In this document: one piece after another, positions 9,853-21,298 of the stretch
Numbering within the stretch: the first letter of the stretch is position 1
How the letters are laid out: each line of letters opens with the position of its first letter
Assembly (NCBI GenBank): GCA_025331445.1
Contig: JAIWNE010000055.1
Location: 62,001 to 126,000, forward strand
Length of the DNA: 64,000 nucleotides
DNA from: Blakeslea trispora
Lineage: Eukaryota; Mucoromycota; Mucoromycetes; Mucorales; Choanephoraceae
Direction of reading: 5' to 3'
The notes under the pieces: model-generated
Database searches by the model: none
What the model was told of the DNA's origin: nothing
What the model saw: only the letters and a program-made list of their open reading frames with translations
Made by a program: the position numbers and the translations under genes

Positions 9853-11017
9853 AATAGTTTAAATATAAATCAAAAGAAAGAAAAAGATAAAAATGAATAA
9901 GAAACAAAAGAATAAGAAAATAAAATAAAATAAAAAAAACTTTTTTTTCTCAAGGTTACATGATCAATTATATGGAGTTTGTCGATCGCAATCGAGACCC
10001 TAAAAATGGAGTGTTCTGGGTTCTTTTGATACTCTTTTCTGTCGCATTGAAAATCAGCAGCAAGTAAAACTTGACATCCTACTGTTCATTTATAAACAGA
10101 CTAAACTCTAATTGGTAGTGTTTTGCGAGTCCAGAACAAGCCTATCTCCAGTGTCGCACAAAATTATCATAATTTTATCAGAGAACAAATGTCTTACGCA
10201 TATTTAGCCACACTTTAAGCACTAGACTAATGCTATCGAAACTTTCTATAGGATAGATCCTTTTGCTTCACATGATTGTAAAGCATTGAAATAGTCTTAA
10301 TTTCCTATCATTATGTATTACACAGTAGCACTTTTTTTCTACATATTAACACCATCACTCCTCATATGCTCTACCACACCAGCCTCTTGCTTTTCGAATT
10401 TGCTCAGCAATACATGCATTTTAGAGCTTATATGCAAGTTCTTTTGGTCTCAACAGAACAAATAGTTATTTACATCCTCTCAAATGATGATGGGTATTTT
10501 GCGAAAAAGAAAAGGGTTTTTTTGTTATTTTGTTTTCTTTTTAGCAAATTGAAGGAAGCCTGCAAATATTTATTTTGCCACCGTAAGACGAGTCTTACTG
10601 TTGCATGCGTCATTTATCATAGGTTCTCACTGATAAACAAACAAGCGGGAGAACCTGATTTCACTTCTAACTTGCCTTGTGAGACCAAACGAAGGCATTC
10701 CTCATCATTTTCACAATTGCATCAGATGTCGAAAAAAAAAGATGAGATAAAATGACCAACTGTTTTTTTTTGTTTTTTTTATTCAATTAAACAAAATAAC
10801 ATTTCAAAACTATCTTTTGTTTTTTTTGTGGCAATACAATAGCTGCATATGTTACTTGAATAAAAAAAAAAGATCAATTTATTGTATGAATTATGAAATG
10901 CAAGTAAGATGTGATGAAAAGAAATGAGATGAATGATATGATTATCATAATGCAGAAGATAAACAAAAAAAAAGATTACTAATAGAAAAGACAATAATGA
11001 ATTTCTGAAATAATAAA
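9853..11017. other. Intergenic region between F-box and zinc-cluster genes
   Basis: Contains the F-box promoter at the left and the 3' flank of the transcription factor at the right, with several A and T runs (for example 10768-10782). A 129-codon plus-strand ORF at 10366-10755 has an A/T-driven composition, no domain and an overlapping low-complexity end, so I do not call it a gene. Confidence 0.55.
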
Positions 11018-13409
11018 TTAAGCTGGTAGCTTTGGTATTTCTTCATCAATGTAGTGTTGAGAAGGTGTATGGGGTGAGAGTATACTTTCTGCAGAAACAG
11101 AAGAGTTTGTACTAATTACAACAGCAGTAGTTTGCTGACAAATGATGTGCTGAGTATCTTGCTCTATAGCGTTGGCCAAACTGCGAGTCAATTCAAAATC
11201 GTACATATAGCCAATTGAACCTTTGATTGCATCCAAAGAACGCAACAAGCCTAACCGCCCTGCCTCATATAGCTTATCGTCTGTTGTGTAAGTCAAAAGC
11301 TTACTATATACAATGTTTGCAAAAAGTATACCAACGAAAGGAACAAAACATTCCTTTCTTTGCTTGGCCATTAGTTCGATGCGTTGAAGAATCGTGTTTG
11401 CTGCGTCTATACTAGTCTGCAAGCTTTGACAAGATTCAGAAGTGACAGGTACATGGTGCATAGGAACAAGTGCTTGATAAAGAATAGCTTCATTCGTTCT
11501 ATAGAATAGTTGCACTAAATCAATGCAATGACGTGAAAATGACTGTATATTAACTTTATAGTGCTCGCTTTCATCTTTTGAACTCCTAGGAGAGGAAGCA
11601 TCAGGAGAGCAGCATGGGGTAGGGGATGTAGAAGGCAAAAGGTTACCGGATTTCCATTCTTCAGGTAAATTGCAGTAAAATTCTCTAAGTGTCTCTTGCA
11701 TTTTCAAAATCTCTTGTGGTAGAGTGTCACTTCCTTCTGCTGATTTTGGAAACAATAGTGCAGCCATTGATTGCTCGCGGAGAACTTGCAAATGGATGAG
11801 ATAGACCCAGGAGTTCCATACGTAGTAATCGATAGCGTCTTGTTCTGATGCGGGTATAGGAAGAGTTGAAGGAATAGTCGAAATATGAGGTTTGCATTGA
11901 GTCAATCCAACGGGACTTGAGCTTTCACTACCTTGGAGAGTCTTATACGACGCATTGCAATAATATATTTGCCATATTAGCATTGCTTCGTAGCGGTTGA
12001 GCTTGCGATTAGGATCATAAAGACCTAGTTCTTGAGCCATGTTGTATGCTATCCATTCATAGTAATAAATGACTCCGGCATAACCATTTTGGTAACTGCA
12101 GTAGGATAACAAAAAGGCCGCTAGACAATTTTCATAGCTAGGTTGATCAAAACACTCTGATAACAATTCACGACCACGGAGGCAATAGGCTATAGACAGA
12201 GCTTTGCCCATATTGTAGTTAGGTGCTTCAAAGGATGGGCGCTTACTCCATACATGTAACTGAAATGCATTCCGAGCTGCCATAGCACAGATGGCATAAA
12301 TCAGGACTTTAGACGGGTGTTTAGAGGAATCAGTGTCTTTGTAGCGCAACAGAATGTTGTTTGTGTCGATGATAGGTAGGCGGATAGACGAGCAGCATGG
12401 AGTGCGGCAATACAAATCGATTAGATTGTCTGTAAGTTCCTGAGTAATATCGATTGGGTAATCTTGAGGCATTACATGTAGTGGATGAGCCCATGAGTTC
12501 CACAAAGCAAAGCCAGATGAAGTATGAATTGAGCGAGCATCATTCACTTCTAAAGCTGAATTATTGATGTTGTTACTTTGAGGTGACTGCGTTGCTTTAT
12601 TCTTATCGTCACTGCTTGCAAAAGATTTCTTGAACTGATCAACCAGGGTTGAGAAGTCATTGTATGAATGAACGTTGCTTTCCATTGAAAGACCTCTTTT
12701 GCTTGTTGTGATCTTCCAAGACGTTTGCTGCATTGACTCAATTCTGGCTTTAGCAGAAAAGTCTTTGTTTTTGAGAACAAAATCTTTAGCTATGCGATCC
12801 ATGGAGTTCTGCCATTGATCCATTACCATGTTCATAGTATTTATTGCCTGAGAAACATGATTGGCTTTTGGCTCAGTTTTCTTATAATGGCATGCAAAGC
12901 CACTAGCCTCACATCGGCTGCATTTGGGCAAAGCTAGATTGCAGTGTTGCAAATCTTTAAAACATTTACTGCAAGGATAAACCGAGAAATTGCTAATAGA
13001 TGCTACTTTCTGGCGGCGCATGCGTCTTTTTGGGATTCGTTCCTCGAACTCGTCGTCAGAATATGATGAATAGAGATTCTCTGCATAAAATAAAATAGCT
13101 TCTTTCTCAATAGTATCTGGCATTCTGAGTCGCTCGTCGAACTTTCCTATTCTATCTTTTAGTGTCTCTGTCGCTTTCTGAAGATTTTTAATGGTAGGAG
13201 CAGCTTCTGGATAGATGCAGGTTATGCCTTTGCGACAACATCGTGAGCAAGAAGGCTTCTTTCTGTCACAAGCATGTCTAAACTAAGCATGTTAGTCATC
13301 GGCTCGCCACAAATAGAAAGTCAAAATACCTAAAGCCTCGACAACGGAAGCAGGCTGCTCCGAAGTTGACATTCTTTTCTTTTTTATTCTCTTCGTTAAC
13401 ATCTGACAT
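11018..13409 (-). CDS. Transcription factor with two tandem Zn2Cys6 clusters (779 aa)
   Basis: The long frame (13123-11018, 701 codons) is not the full gene. Upstream, exon 1 is 13409-13330 and exon 2 starts at 13277. The 52-nt intron has donor GTATTT, branch-like CTAAC and acceptor TTTAG, and the frames join exactly. The added sequence makes a perfect first cluster, C20-X2-C23-X6-C30-X6-C37-X2-C40-X6-C47, interrupted by the intron. A second perfect cluster follows at C129, C132, C139, C146, C149, C156 with the same spacing. A basic stretch (PKRRMRRQK, about 109-117) precedes it. The region from about residue 300 to 660 resembles the fungal transcription-factor middle homology domain (motifs such as AYCLRGRELL, YYYEWIAYNMAQELGLYD). 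It is a probable nuclear DNA-binding regulator with unknown target. The first cluster lacks the basic residues usual in the first loop (RGFRHA), while DRKKPS is basic in the second. Confidence 0.85.
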
Positions 13410-15113
13410 GGCGTTTGATGGCTCAAAAAGCGAAAAGGCACTAAAAAAAGGCATGAGACACACCTTTTTTGGAAATAGTTTGTGCACAAAAAAAAATTAA
13501 AACTGTGAAGTGTAGCTTCAGATTCAAGGAAGATGTAAATCCTTTTCATGCGAATTCCAAGTTGACTCTGATCTCAACCTTGCTGAGCTAGATTAGTTGG
13601 TAGGTCTACACTTGAGGTTGTCCAGTCATCGATTCCTATTGCTGGAATCAACAAACATTAGGATCCAGCTTTTAAGCTGACCGTTTAGCTCATGATGAGC
13701 GCTAAGCAACAGATGCATGTACAACAAGACAATATTGACTCCAAAGAAAGAGGAGCGCGACAAACGTAATAAACTCGGATGGAGATGTCTGTTTTATTTT
13801 GTGTCTCTACCTATCATTACTATTCACACTTCACCCTTAATCATATACGTTGAATGTTTTACACAAATACCATTAGAAATACAGTGTCATAATCACTCTT
13901 TTCAATAAATAAGCCAACCCGCTTGTTAAGCTATTATTAATGCTATTTAGCATGTCTCTTTTACAGAGCATACACTCTTACTATTTCTTGCACCATTGAC
14001 CAGACTCGTGTGAAATCGATAGATTTGTAATATTGTTAAAAACAGTTATGTTAGGAGCAATGACACTATACTTCTAGATATTCTAATTGATGCAACCAAC
14101 ACTGAAGAGAGCAAAGCATTACATAGTACATATTGAAATCAAGGATAGACCCTGGAGAACTTTCACCGATTCTTGATGAATTCCCATTTAGTTTTCCCAA
14201 AAATAAGTCAATAACAACAAATGCTATATAGAATTTACAGTAACAAAAGCTTTGGGAAATAAGAAATCGAAGAAACACAGCTACACATTTCGATGTGTGT
14301 AACATATCAAACTGAGAGAGCGTATTTGAAAGAGTAGCTCAAGTTTTGCGATAAAAGAAAAATAGTGATTAAGGTAGTAGGCAACATGTCTATCAATAGC
14401 ATCAAACATCGGGTTATCATGTAGACTAAAACACCTTGCAAGATTAAAAACCTATCGCTCATTCCTTCCTATAGAACTATTTTCTTTTTTTTTCCGTTTG
14501 CTTTTGCTTCACATAGAGACTTTCGCTTGTTTCGGCCATTTGAAGTCTATACCTTTAGGGTTTTTAATATAGGAATTCGTACTAACTCTCATAAACACCA
14601 TTCATTTATAAATCAGGCGATAAACTTGATTGTTTTTATCTCGCCTCGCGTCTGATTTTGTGCTCTACTTGTATCTCTAGATCCAAATTAGTCATTACTG
14701 TAGCTAAAAAAATAAAAAGCAATAAAACAACGCTTCATCAAAGTGGTTAGTTTTGTATCGTTGCCTCAAATAGAAATTCGTTGTTATTTAATCAAAAGCG
14801 AGAGATTTCCTGTGATCAATTGGACCAAGCTGAATACAATAAATATCCCATTCACTCACGTTACGTTTCATTTTTGTATATGAACTACCGCGCTCGCTGT
14901 TCTTCTTTTGTCAAAGGCAAGACAGGAGTTGCAGCAAATCAAGGCTTTTAGGAGAATGAAGTATATCCTAAATCTGTTACACATATAAGGAAATTTTTCC
15001 GACAACAGAAGTTTTGGAATCATTATCTAATCGTTTAAAAACAGTCCCTGGTGTGCCATAAAAGTCATGTGTACAGTCAAACTTATGGAATTTGGCGTTT
15101 TCTCAAAAATAAA
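13410..15113. other. Non-coding stretch of 1.7 kb
   Basis: Promoter of the zinc-cluster gene at the left; otherwise no ORF with recognisable content, no RNA gene and no repeat noticed. It ends at the Mutator-like element. Confidence 0.5.
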
Positions 15114-15222
15114 GAATAAAGTTCCCCGCGCTAACATTCTGGCCCTTCTATGAGGTAGCTAAAGCTCAGCCAATGAGAATAGCGTGAATTCAAAGCCCGA
15201 AAAAGAATGTTAGCGCGTGTTA

Positions 15223-15431
15223 GAGATGTATTCAGAAAGTTTCATCATGAAATTTATCTGTGATTGATAGCCATTCTACAAGAAATAGGCTTAAATGAAC
15301 CAGGATGGCATGGTTAGAAAGCTCTCTCTTCTCAAGCATACTATGATATCGTGTTTCATTCAGGTCTATTTCTTGTAGAATGGCTATCAATCACAGATAA
15401 ATTTCATGATGAAACTTTTTGAATACATCTC
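15223..15431. repeat. Long palindrome (66-bp arms, 77-bp loop)
   Basis: Arms at 15223-15288 and 15366-15431 are complementary with a single mismatch. Weaker complementarity extends about 15 bp further into the loop. It sits inside the MULE-like element just after its left terminal repeat. It could be a MITE that landed there or a foldback part of the element itself. Transcripts through it would form a very stable hairpin. Confidence 0.88.
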
Positions 15432-15558
15432 GATAACGAAATCGACTTTAATCAGTCTTCTCACAACATGAATGAGGAGTTGCGCAAGGCATTTTTTGTA
15501 GGTGCAAAGTTTAAGAGCATTAAAGAGCTCAGGGAAAAGGATCAGGAGATGGGCAAGT

Positions 15559-16142
15559 AGTTTAACTGTCCCATCACTACTGGCAAGAGCGCCAAAAATC
15601 GTTTTATCACTTTGCAATGTGGACATGGTGGCGTTTACAGAAAAGCCATGAAGCCTAAAGTCGAAGAAGAAAAAGACGAGGCTGAAAAAGATGCCAACAG
15701 TAAGATGTTATCAAAAAAGTATAACGAAATTAGCAAAGGAACGGGAAACACTCTATTAGCCAACCAAAAGAGCACCAAAGCTCACAAGTCTGGCAGAAAG
15801 GAATGTCCTTTGCGTATCTACCCCAGTAAGGTATGTGATATTGAAAATCCTTAGGAGGTTCGACAAGTCACTATCAAGCATAACCATGCTCTGAGCAATG
15901 ACTTGTCGACATATACTGTTTACAGAAAGCTTGCTCCCGAAGACTTTGAGTTTGCATGCAGCATGATAAGAAAAGGAGAGACGCCTAGTGTTGTCTTGAA
16001 GATAAGCCAAATGGTTATTTATATCTGTCTTTTTAGTGCAATCCGCTATCGTTTCAATGGTACCATTTTGATGATGTGTTTGAGATGCGAATGGTTGGTT
16101 GGTAAAATATCTAATGCATACAAAAATAGAGAGCAAAGATAA
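15559..16142 (+). pseudogene. Remnant of MULE transposase FAR1-like N-terminal domain
   Basis: One frame reads through a zinc-binding FAR1-like pattern: Cys at FNCPIT, then C-G-H-G-G-V-Y-R, the CPLRI motif, and the HNH pair in IKHNHALSND. It continues as YRKLAPEDFEFACSMIRKGETPSVVLKISQ. TAG codons interrupt the frame at its 5' side (about 15556) and at 15852-15854. The segment 15829-15854 looks like a mini-intron (GTATGT...TTAG), but at about 26 nt it is too short to be one. The frame ends at 16140, so the DDE core is absent. Assignment rests on motif spacing only. Confidence 0.6.
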
Positions 16143-16487
16143 ACTATTGTTGTAAGAAGTCAATGACTATATTGTCGTATTTATACTTTTGTTCATTACT
16201 TCTCCTCTCCTTCTTCCACCCTTCCAATCCTTCTTCAGCTGTACAACAGCCATTTTTGCATCATTGAAATTAAGCCAAGATCAAGACCAAGATGGCCACT
16301 CACTTTTGTCTGCCATTCTTTCAACTGCAAGAGATTTTCTTATGTATGAACAATAATTATATGCTCTTTATGCCTCAATTTACATATGAAGGATAATTTG
16401 CATGAATTTTACGGACGCGCTATTCTCATTGGCTGAGCTTTAGCTACCTCACCGAAGGGCCAAAATGTTAGCGCGGGGAACTTATTC

Positions 16488-17654
16488 AAACTTTATCGGC
16501 AGTGGACACAGTATCAAATCTGAAAAAAGCCTTGCTAAAAAATTCTTGGAATACTTCCAGCAGCCGAGTTGCAAGAAACGGTTCTTAGAACATTACAGAG
16601 ATTGTGAAAGGAAACTACGCTTACATAATTCAGCTGTTCTGTTAGAAATTGCCAGTAACGAATTTGTTGGTGACCGTCACTGTGAATAGGCGGAAATGAC
16701 ATATGATGGCTCATTTAACAGATTCTTAAAATTCTCGCTAATCGACTTTGCTGTGAACATGAAGAGAACAACTCCCATACCTATCATGAATGAACGAACA
16801 ATATTTGTTGAGACAGCTTCTCAAATGTTCAAGTACTTTGGGAATATTACTGGGTTCTTTCTTATTTCCTATACTTCCGAGCACACCTCTATCTTGACGT
16901 GTGTCTCTTTATCAATTATTTAAAAACTATTCAACAATAAAATTAAATAATTCTACACTGAATATTACTGGGCTATTGTCGTTTAAATGGTAAGTGCTAG
17001 AACTGCAGATAAAGCAATATGTATATTAAAATGGTTTTAAGGTGCGAAAATAAAAGACAAGAAAACAGCGGCAGGGATTTTTTTCGCACAACAGCAGAAG
17101 CCTGATACTTCTACACTGCTTGATGGTATTGGAATCAGCGATAATAATAATACAAGTATTGTGATTGAATCATCCGGGTAAGTTATATTGATATATAACA
17201 TAAAAAAATTCTAATGTAATTATACTTTATAGCTTGAACATATCGACTAACTTTGATTACGCTCTTGAACAAATACTCAAACGTGTCAAGAAATACTATG
17301 GAAAGAGTGCATGTTTATTCAGTACATGTTATTCAAACATCCATGACTTTAATCAGATACTCGTTAAAAAACGCAAAAAGTTGGAAAGCTGTGGAATGTG
17401 GTTCAGCTGTGTTGCCACTGGTCTCTAAAGAAAGAAAACAGTTGATTCAGGTGTACGATATTTTTGCTTTGCTTTACATAAGCCTTTTTCTTTATTGTTT
17501 AAAGAAGTTTTGTAAGTGTCTTATACTAAGTCATATTTAAATTATACAGGTTGACCTTCAGGAACAACAAAAAATTTTCCAAACCCTTGAAGATGAACAG
17601 TTGGGTCTTCTTGAAGTTGACGAAGAGAAGATGATCTGCACATGTAGTATTTGA
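16488..17654 (+). pseudogene. Broken multi-exon gene, family unrecognised
   Basis: Coding-like pieces on the plus strand include 16510-16923 (interrupted by TAG at 16687, at a position where a codon for Trp would fit), then about 17041-17179 ending at a GTAAGT donor (AKIKDKKTAAG...SIVIESSG). A piece follows from 17233 after an AG acceptor (LNISTNFDYALEQILKRVKK). The frame must then shift by one around 17290 to continue as RVHVYSVHVIQTSMTLIRYS and on to 17450. After a 99-nt intron with GT and CAG borders the last exon is 17550-17654 (VDLQEQQKIFQTLEDEQLGL..., stop TGA). The exon joins at 17450/17550 keep frame. The frameshift and stop make it a pseudogene. I recall similar C-terminal layouts in multicopy Mucorales hypothetical proteins, but cannot name the family. 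Confidence 0.5.
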
Positions 17655-18942
17655 AGATATTCTTTATAATTATACCTTACTTTTGAACTAACCAGAGATT
17701 ATGCAATCCTTACTTTCTATGTGTGCAAAACTAGTTCAGTTAGTGTGCAATGTGTAAAAAAAAATTTGTGCTTGTGCGATCTATTTTTGGAAATGGTGTA
17801 TATTACAACAGAGAGAAAATGGTTACAAAAGTAAGCCAAACAATGTTTTGGAAAGAAATCCGATTTTTTTTTTTTTTTTTTTTTTTTGCATAAGAGGCAT
17901 TGCTATCTAATATCATTATTTCGATATTTTTTTCTAGTCTTTCATCATTATCTTTATCTGTAAAATAAAAGATAATATAAATATAGCATTAGAATCTGGT
18001 TTAAAAGGTTACTTGAATAGCTTGAACTTCTATACAAATTTGCCAACATAAGATCACCAATCATTTTACTTGCTTTTTTTTGGGTTTCTTCTTTCTCGTA
18101 GTACAAATACTTGCCCAGTAAACAAAAGTTGGATCATCTAACTGTTTCCGTAAAGTCAGTACTTTGATGAGCCTTCTTCAGACTCAAAAAGGACTACACT
18201 CTCTACATCCGGAAGGAGAAAATAGATGCAAAAATCTCATTTCTTCTTTTTTGGCTTAAAGGTTACCTTGCTTTGACAACTTGGAGACACTTTTAGAACC
18301 CAAATATGAAATTGACACTGTTTTATTGTAGAATCCCAGATTGTTCAATTTCTCTCAAATGAGTACCATGTTCCCATCACTCAACTAAAAGGAAACTTGG
18401 TTGAAATGTGCACAAAATAATGCTATTTTTATCAGGTAACCTTGGTAGTAAGATGAAGTTAGTATAGTTGTACAATTGGCTATCTACTAGAAAGTGTAAA
18501 TCATCAACACTTTCTGCACAGTTATTTTTATCAAGTTTAGGATCGTCCAAAGTAATAGTTGGTCGAAACAGCATCAACGACTTCCAAATACATAAGAATA
18601 CAGCTGATTCCTGAAAACAGCTATTTTTGAGAGGTATTACAGGACTATGAGAAACGCAAAATATCCCGTATTTTTTTCTTTGCTGTACCGCTTTATAGCT
18701 ACGGGAATCATAATACAAACCTTAAAATCCGAGAGAAGCTACAAAAAAAATGAGGATTGGGAAAGTCGGTGTGTACTCAGTTTATGACGAACCTGCTTAC
18801 AAAGAAATCAAAAAGGAAAGGAAAGCTGTATGACCTTAGAAATGACAAAAACAGAAAGAGCATGTACTCAATGTTTTGGTATATAAAGCGATATAAATTT
18901 AAGCATCATCCAGAATTCATCAAGATAAAATATCTTTGTGTA
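17655..18942. other. Intergenic region with poly(T) tract and GH3 promoter
   Basis: Contains an unbroken T run of about 24 bases near 17863-17886. A 113-codon minus-strand ORF at 18718-18377 has no recognisable domain and is not supported. The right end holds the beta-glucosidase promoter. Confidence 0.5.
18882..18887 (+). promoter_or_regulatory. TATA box of the beta-glucosidase gene
   Basis: TATAAA lies 56 bases upstream of the ATG at 18943. That places the transcript start just before the signal-peptide Met and argues against the longer ORF that begins at 18757. Confidence 0.6.
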
Positions 18943-21298
18943 ATGCGTTTTTTATCTCTTTCTGCCTCTGCTTTGGCTCTCTTAGTAACTAGTAGCGTTG
19001 TCAATGCTAAGGTTACTGTTCTCTCATGGGATGAAGCATACGAAAAAGCACACTCTCTTGTAGACCAAATGTCGCTCGAAGCTAAAGTCAACATCACCAC
19101 TGGTACCGGATGGAATACCAGTCTCTGTGTAGGCAACACTTATGCTGTATCCGAACCTAAATTCCCTTCCATGTGTTTACAAGACGCTCCATTGGGTATG
19201 CGTTGGGCAAGTAATGTCACTTCTGGTGTTGCTGGTATCAATGCTGCTGCCTCATTTGATAAAGAAGCTATCCTTGCTCGTGGTCACTACATGGGTCAAG
19301 AGTTCCATGGTAAAGGTGTTCATGTTCTATTAGGTCCTGCTGTCAACTTTATGAGATCTCCTGAAGGAGGTCGTGGTTGGGAATCTTTTGGTGAAGATCC
19401 TTACTTGCAAGGTGTCATGGCTGCTGAAACTATCAAGGGTATTCAAGAAGAAGGTGTCATTGCTACTGTAAAGCACTACATCTTGAACGATCAAGAACTC
19501 AACAGAAAGAACTCTACTTCTGAAGCAGACGACCGTACTTTCCATGAAGTTTATCTGTGGCCTTTTGCTCGTGCTGTAGAGGCTGGCGTCGGTTCCGTTA
19601 TGTGTAGTTACAACCAATTGCATGGAACATGGGCATGCGAAGATGATTATACATTGAACCAAATCTTGAAGGGCGAGCTTGGATTTAAGGGTTTCGTTCA
19701 ATCTGACTGGGGAGCTACTCATAGTACAGCTAAGGCTGCCAACGGTGGTTTGGATATGACCATGCCTGGTGATATCGAGTTTGGATCTAAAGACTCTTAC
19801 TTTGGTCCTAACTTGACATTGGCTGTCACCGAGAAAGATGTCAAAGAGGATCGTGTCACTGATATGGCTTTGCGTATTGTTGCTGCTTGGTACAAGATGG
19901 GACAAGACAAGGACTTCCCTGAAACCCGCATCAATGGTTTCCATCGTAAGGATGAGCCTTATGTTAACGTCCAAGCTGATCATTACAAGTTGGCTCGCTC
20001 AATGGCTGCTGCTTCATGTGTACTTCTCAAGAACGATGGTATCCTACCTGTTGATAAAAAGAAGCTCAAGTCAGCTGCCCTTGTTGGTAGTGGTATCAAA
20101 GTAAATCCCAAGTAAGTGTATACATTAAGAATATAGATATGAGAATCTGTTGGCTAATATTACTTTCCTCTCTAGTGGTCCCAACAGTTGTGAAGACCAT
20201 GGCTGTCTGATTGGACACTTGGCTCAGGGTTGGGGATCTGGTACTGCCGACTTCCCTTACTTGATTGATGTAAGCTGACATAATAGTATATGGTAATCTA
20301 AAACTTACATGTTATTTCTTTCCCTTATAGCCTCTCACAGGTCTTTCAAAGGCATTTGGTAAAGGCGTCAATATCAAATCATCTGATAGTGATTGGGATC
20401 TTGATGCTGCTGCTAAGACCGCAAAGGATGCTGATGTTGCCTTCGTTTTTGCTGCCGCTAATTCTGGTGAAGAGTATCTTGTTGTCGATGGCAATGTTGG
20501 TGACCGTAATAACCTTAGTCTTTGGAACAATGGTGATAATTTGGTAAGAAAATCAATGTGAATGATTGTTATGATTATCTAATATAATTCCTCTTATGAT
20601 AGATCAAAGCAGTTGCTGATGCCAACAAGAATACTGTTGTCGTTATCAACTCAGTTGGTGCTGTCCTCATGCCTTGGATCAACCACCCCAACATCAAAGC
20701 TGTCGTATGGCCTGGTCTTGCTGGTCAAGAATCTGGTAATGCACTTGCTGATATTGTTACTGGTGACGTCAACCCCTCAGGCCGTCTTCCATACACCATT
20801 GCCAAGGAAGCATCTGACTACAACCAAAAGCCTGACCCCAACTTCAATGTCACCTATACCGAAAAACTAAATGTCGGATACAAGCATTTTGATCAAGCTG
20901 GTATCGAGCCTTTGTTTGCCTTTGGCCATGGTCTGTCTTACTCCAAGTTTGAATACAGTGGTTTGAAAGTAAACGCCAAGAAGTCTGACAAAGAAGGTGC
21001 TACCGTCAACATTTCGGTTAAGGTTAAGAACACTGGTCCCGTTGCTGGTGCTGAAGTTGTACAAGTGTACTTGCAATTCCCAGAAAGTGCCAATGAGCCT
21101 CCAAAGAATCTCCGTGGTTTCGAAAAGGTCCATTTGAAGAAAGATTCCTCAGAGACTGTCAAGATTGAATTGACAAAGACTCACTTGAGTATTTGGGACA
21201 CTGATTCAAAATCATGGGTGATTCCCTCTGGCAAGTTCACTGTTCATGTTGGTGCTTCAAGCCGTGACATTCGACAAACAGCCTCCTTCTCCATGTAA
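18943..21298 (+). CDS. Secreted GH3 beta-glucosidase (723 aa)
   Basis: Four exons: 18943-20111, 20176-20269, 20331-20543 and 20603-21298. All introns are GT-AG and in phase. The start at 18943 gives a clear signal peptide (MRFLSLSASALALLVTSSVVNA). The longer upstream extension is basic and lies across the TATA box. The GH3 N-domain shows the KH-motif region (TVKHYILNDQE, K177-H178) and the catalytic nucleophile D255 in GFVQSDWGATH. The C-domain contains AGQESGNALADIVTGDVNPSGRLPYT. A fibronectin-III-like end domain closes the protein (KNTGPVAGAEVVQVYLQFP...SSRDIRQTASF). Family enzymes hydrolyse terminal beta-D-glucosyl residues of cello-oligosaccharides and aryl glucosides. Several N-X-S/T sites suit a glycosylated secreted enzyme. 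No catalytic residue appears lost. GH3 members can also be beta-xylosidases; the motifs favour glucosidase. Confidence 0.94.

Larger units (their letters stand above)
15114..16487 (+). mobile_element. Degenerate Mutator-like (MULE) element with long terminal inverted repeats
   Basis: Inverted repeats lie at 15121-15184 and 16418-16481: 64 bp with 3 mismatches and no gap, and a further GAATAA-like extension outside each. They begin GTTCCCCGCGCTAACATT. The interior carries a plus-strand frame resembling the FAR1/GCM-WRKY DNA-binding domain that opens MULE transposases: FNCPITTGKSAKNRFITLQC at about 15559-15618, then GHGGVYRKA, CPLRIYPSK and IKHNHALSND. There are in-frame stops at about 15558 and 15852. 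The catalytic domain is missing, so the copy is non-autonomous. I found no convincing 8-10 bp target duplication. At 1.37 kb the element is much shorter than an autonomous MULE. Confidence 0.7.

Noticed and set aside
10366..10755. 129-codon plus-strand ORF
   Set aside because: Composition follows the A/T background, there is no domain or splice partner, and it ends in low-complexity Lys codons.
15829..15854. Mini-intron in the MULE remnant (GTATGT...TTAG)
   Set aside because: About 26 nt is too short for splicing, and a neighbouring in-frame stop shows the copy is dead anyway.
18377..18718. 113-codon minus-strand ORF
   Set aside because: No motif, no conserved-looking segment and no plausible promoter; left as non-coding.
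18757..18942. 62-residue N-terminal extension of the beta-glucosidase
   Set aside because: It crosses the TATA box, is Lys/Arg-rich, and would bury a perfect signal peptide.
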